DNA from: JAKPQD01 sp029572965
GTDB lineage: Bacteria; Bacteroidota; Bacteroidia; Bacteroidales; DTGW01
DNA: 41,073 nt
Assembly: GCA_035374585.1 (NCBI GenBank)
Contig: DAOSPF010000028.1
Span: 1 to 41,073 of the forward strand
Direction of reading: 5' to 3'
Below are positions 39,062 to 41,073 of the stretch, one piece after another (the first letter of the stretch is position 1; the number at the start of each line of letters is the position of its first letter). Below the pieces are notes generated by a model. It saw nothing but the letters and a program-made list of their open reading frames with translations. It had not been told where the DNA came from and did no database searches. Made by a program: the position numbers and the translations under genes.

Positions 39062-40981
39062 CTATTTAAAAAGCAGTTGGGCAAAGTTGTACAGGTTGTT
39101 ACGCCAAACAGGCCAGGTGTGGCCGCCGGGATACTCGCTGTAGGTATATTTAATCTTTAGCTCATCAAATTTCTTAATCATTACCTGACAATTATTCCAG
39201 GCTATATCTTCTTTTCCTCCCTGCGAAACCCAGAATTGCTTAACATTGCTATTAATAGCATCTGCATTGGCTTTCATAAAATCATATTGTTTGTTGGCCA
39301 AATCGGCCTGCATAGGCACAATCCAACCTGAGCTGAACACACCAAGGTAAGCGAAAAGGCTATAATTGTTGACCCCTGCATATAGTGTCTGAAGCCCGCC
39401 CATAGACAATCCGGCCAAAGCACGATGTTGTGCATCGGTTTCGGCACGGTAGTTTTTTTCTACAAAAGGAATAACGCTTAACTTCAATTCAGCTTCAAAA
39501 GTTTTCAGCACCTCTTCACCAAATGCTTGAGAATTGAAGTTTCCATCCATCATCACAACAAGCATAGGTTTTGCTTTCTTTTCGGCAATCAGGTTGTCAA
39601 GTATCAAATCTGTCTTGCCTTGTGTAGCCCAACCACGTTCATCTTCGCCACCACCGTGAAGAAGATAAAGCACAGGATATTTCTCGCTTGTATTTTGGTC
39701 ATATCCGGCAGGTTTGTAGATGTATAAGTTACGCCAGCTCCTTGTCACATTTGAAAAATAGCGTTTGATACTAATTTCGCCATGAGGTACATTTTTGATA
39801 GCATAATAGCCATCGCCTTTAAAAGGCACTTCTATACCACTGGCCATGCGCCCCATTCCATAAAATGTTTCGCTGGCGGGGTCTGCAACGCTTACTCCAT
39901 CAATAATCAAAGTATAATAATGAAAACCTTCGCTAAGCGAGTCGGTAGTAACTTCCCACACGCCATCTTCACCTTTTACCATATCATATTTTCTAAACAA
40001 ATCAACCTGTACCTTTTGTGCTTCAGGTGCTTTTATGCGAAAAACGGCACGTCCATCGGGCAACACTTGTGGATATTTTGCCCCACGTACATTGTATGAA
40101 GAAGGTGAGCCCAATACACTGTATTTGTTAAAATTAGCAACATTAACTGGTTTGAAAAGCAACTGAGAAAACATATACAATGAGTTTTTCCAAACCTTAA
40201 AATCATGAACACCGGGTTCTATATAATAAATATGAGGCACATCATTCTTAACCATGTAATCGTGGGTACGTTGGCTAAAAGTAATCAGTCCGTCGTTGTC
40301 GCCACAAGATATCCAGAGGAGTTTCAGTTTCTTTTTAGCGTCAGCCGGGTTAGGCATCAGCTGTTCGGGTTCTCTGGTATTGGGAGCAGAAGAAAACCCT
40401 CCCACCCATGAAAATACATCGAGGTTGCCAAGCCCAAAATTCAAAGACTGCCCGCCACCCATAGACAATCCGGCAATAGCACGATGGCCCTTGTCTTTAA
40501 TCACAGGGTATTTCTTTTCGATAAAAGGGATAAGGTCGTTCAGCAGGTCCTTCTCGAAAGTAGCAAAAGCCTGGACTTTTTCAGGTTCGAAAATATTACC
40601 AACAGCACGGTCATCTTTCATAGCACGGCCATTGGGCAATACCACAATCATAGGCTCAAGTTTTTTATCAGCATAAAGGTTGTCGAGGATTACATGAGGC
40701 TGCCCTTGGGTGAACCATTCCTTTTCATCGCCACCTATTCCATGCAAAAGATACAACACAGGGTATTTTTTACTTTTCGAAAATCCCGGAGGGGTGTAAA
40801 TCAAAGCTTTACGGGCTACCCCGACTGTTTTCGACTGATACGTAATAGTGTCAATTTTTCCGTGGGCTATATTAGTACGGACAACATCAAAGCCTTGTGG
40901 GGCATGTTTCTCAGCCACTTGGGCTATAGAAACAATACCTAATGCAAGTATTGCAGAAAGTGAGAGAATAAGTTTTTTCAT
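39062..40981 (-). CDS. Secreted tandem esterase (XynZ/Fes-like, two catalytic domains)
   Basis: This 639-residue protein has a signal peptide (MKKLILSLSAILALGIVSIA). Two alpha/beta-hydrolase esterase domains flank a beta-sandwich (about 285-390, FRIKAPEAQKVQVDL, GFHYYTLIIDG) of the type found in Fes and CBM48-like modules. Domain 1 (about 30-275) has S173 in AGLSMGGG, D230 in CGDNDG and H259 in PGVHD. Domain 2 (about 400-639) has S526 in AGLSMGG, D592 in GGKED and H621 in PGGHT. Both triads look complete. The halves share KYPVLYLLHG and the following LDNL segment, so they arose by duplication. Feruloyl or acetyl xylan esterase activity is the family expectation. It is the first gene of the polysaccharide block. 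Confidence 0.88.
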   Translation of the reverse strand: MKKLILSLSAILALGIVSIAQVAEKHAPQGFDVVRTNIAHGKIDTITYQSKTVGVARKALIYTPPGFSKSKKYPVLYLLHGIGGDEKEWFTQGQPHVILDNLYADKKLEPMIVVLPNGRAMKDDRAVGNIFEPEKVQAFATFEKDLLNDLIPFIEKKYPVIKDKGHRAIAGLSMGGGQSLNFGLGNLDVFSWVGGFSSAPNTREPEQLMPNPADAKKKLKLLWISCGDNDGLITFSQRTHDYMVKNDVPHIYYIEPGVHDFKVWKNSLYMFSQLLFKPVNVANFNKYSVLGSPSSYNVRGAKYPQVLPDGRAVFRIKAPEAQKVQVDLFRKYDMVKGEDGVWEVTTDSLSEGFHYYTLIIDGVSVADPASETFYGMGRMASGIEVPFKGDGYYAIKNVPHGEISIKRYFSNVTRSWRNLYIYKPAGYDQNTSEKYPVLYLLHGGGEDERGWATQGKTDLILDNLIAEKKAKPMLVVMMDGNFNSQAFGEEVLKTFEAELKLSVIPFVEKNYRAETDAQHRALAGLSMGGLQTLYAGVNNYSLFAYLGVFSSGWIVPMQADLANKQYDFMKANADAINSNVKQFWVSQGGKEDIAWNNCQVMIKKFDELKIKYTYSEYPGGHTWPVWRNNLYNFAQLLFK

Positions 40982-41020
40982 GAATATTAGTATTTAGTGT
41001 ATAGCAATTAGGAGATAGAT

Positions 41021-41069
41021 GGTTAATGGTTAATGGTTAATGGTTAATGGTTAATTCGTAATTTTTAAT
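41021..41069. repeat. Heptamer tandem repeat upstream of the esterase gene
   Basis: Five perfect GGTTAAT units (41021-41055) are followed by two degenerate ones, TCGTAAT and TTTTAAT, all in register. It starts 40 bp upstream of the start codon. Inverse units (ATTAACC, ATTACGA) match the arrays at 7068 and 22666. Confidence 0.7.
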
Positions 41070-41073
41070 TTTT

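Noticed and set aside
1..41073. tRNA, rRNA or CRISPR arrays
   Set aside because: No cloverleaf-like segment, rRNA sequence or spaced direct-repeat array was seen in the gaps.

Overview
The window is AT-rich chromosome of a member of the Bacteroidota, most likely a polysaccharide-degrading Bacteroidales or Marinilabiliales type. Four things suggest this. There is a one-polypeptide hybrid two-component regulator of the SusR/HTCS type. Upstream regions carry the phylum's TAnnTTTG -7 element, in the best cases with TTTG about 19-20 bp upstream. Most starts have no Shine-Dalgarno sequence. The gene content (GH95, GH43-like and XynZ/Fes-like esterases, Bacteroidota-style ParC/ParE) also fits. All calls come from reading the sequence; no database was searched. 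Nearly every gene is on the minus strand. The exceptions are a truncated phosphatase fragment at the left edge and a small transposase-type zinc-ribbon gene.

Layout, left to right. (1) 1-3.5 kb: a SpoIIE-type phosphatase remnant; then, on the minus strand, an XRE-cupin regulator, a large PEPCK/HPr-kinase-like P-loop protein (DUF4914-like) and an overlapping class II PurE. A 25-bp palindrome lies upstream of the regulator gene, and a near copy lies at the same promoter position upstream of the kinase-like gene, which suggests a small autoregulated regulon. (2) 3.9-9 kb: the zinc-ribbon gene with a canonical promoter, then topoisomerase IV (parE-parC). (3) 9-18 kb: a methyltransferase-like protein, PlsC acyltransferase, MATE transporter, ZIP metal transporter, YihY/BrkB membrane protein, SNF2 helicase and SemiSWEET. 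(4) 18-22.6 kb: an AddB-like nuclease, RsmE and a metallophosphoesterase.

(5) 22.8-29.9 kb: a chemosensory cluster transcribed in the order REC-PAS-histidine kinase, NarL-type response regulator, CheA, CheW, methyl-accepting protein. No CheY, CheR, CheB or motility gene lies in the window, so a transcriptional output through the adjacent kinase/regulator pair is a real possibility. (6) 30.2-41 kb: a polysaccharide-utilisation region: tandem-domain esterase, GH95 enzyme with features pointing to alpha-L-galactosidase activity, GH43-like protein with an apparently substituted catalytic base, and the hybrid two-component regulator. Together these suggest attack on a complex feruloylated xylan. 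No SusC/SusD pair is present, so the locus probably continues past the right edge.

Spaces between genes hold several families of short palindromes and degenerate 7-bp tandem repeats. They recur across the window and are the main structure that the genes do not explain. No tRNA, rRNA, CRISPR array or intact insertion sequence was seen.
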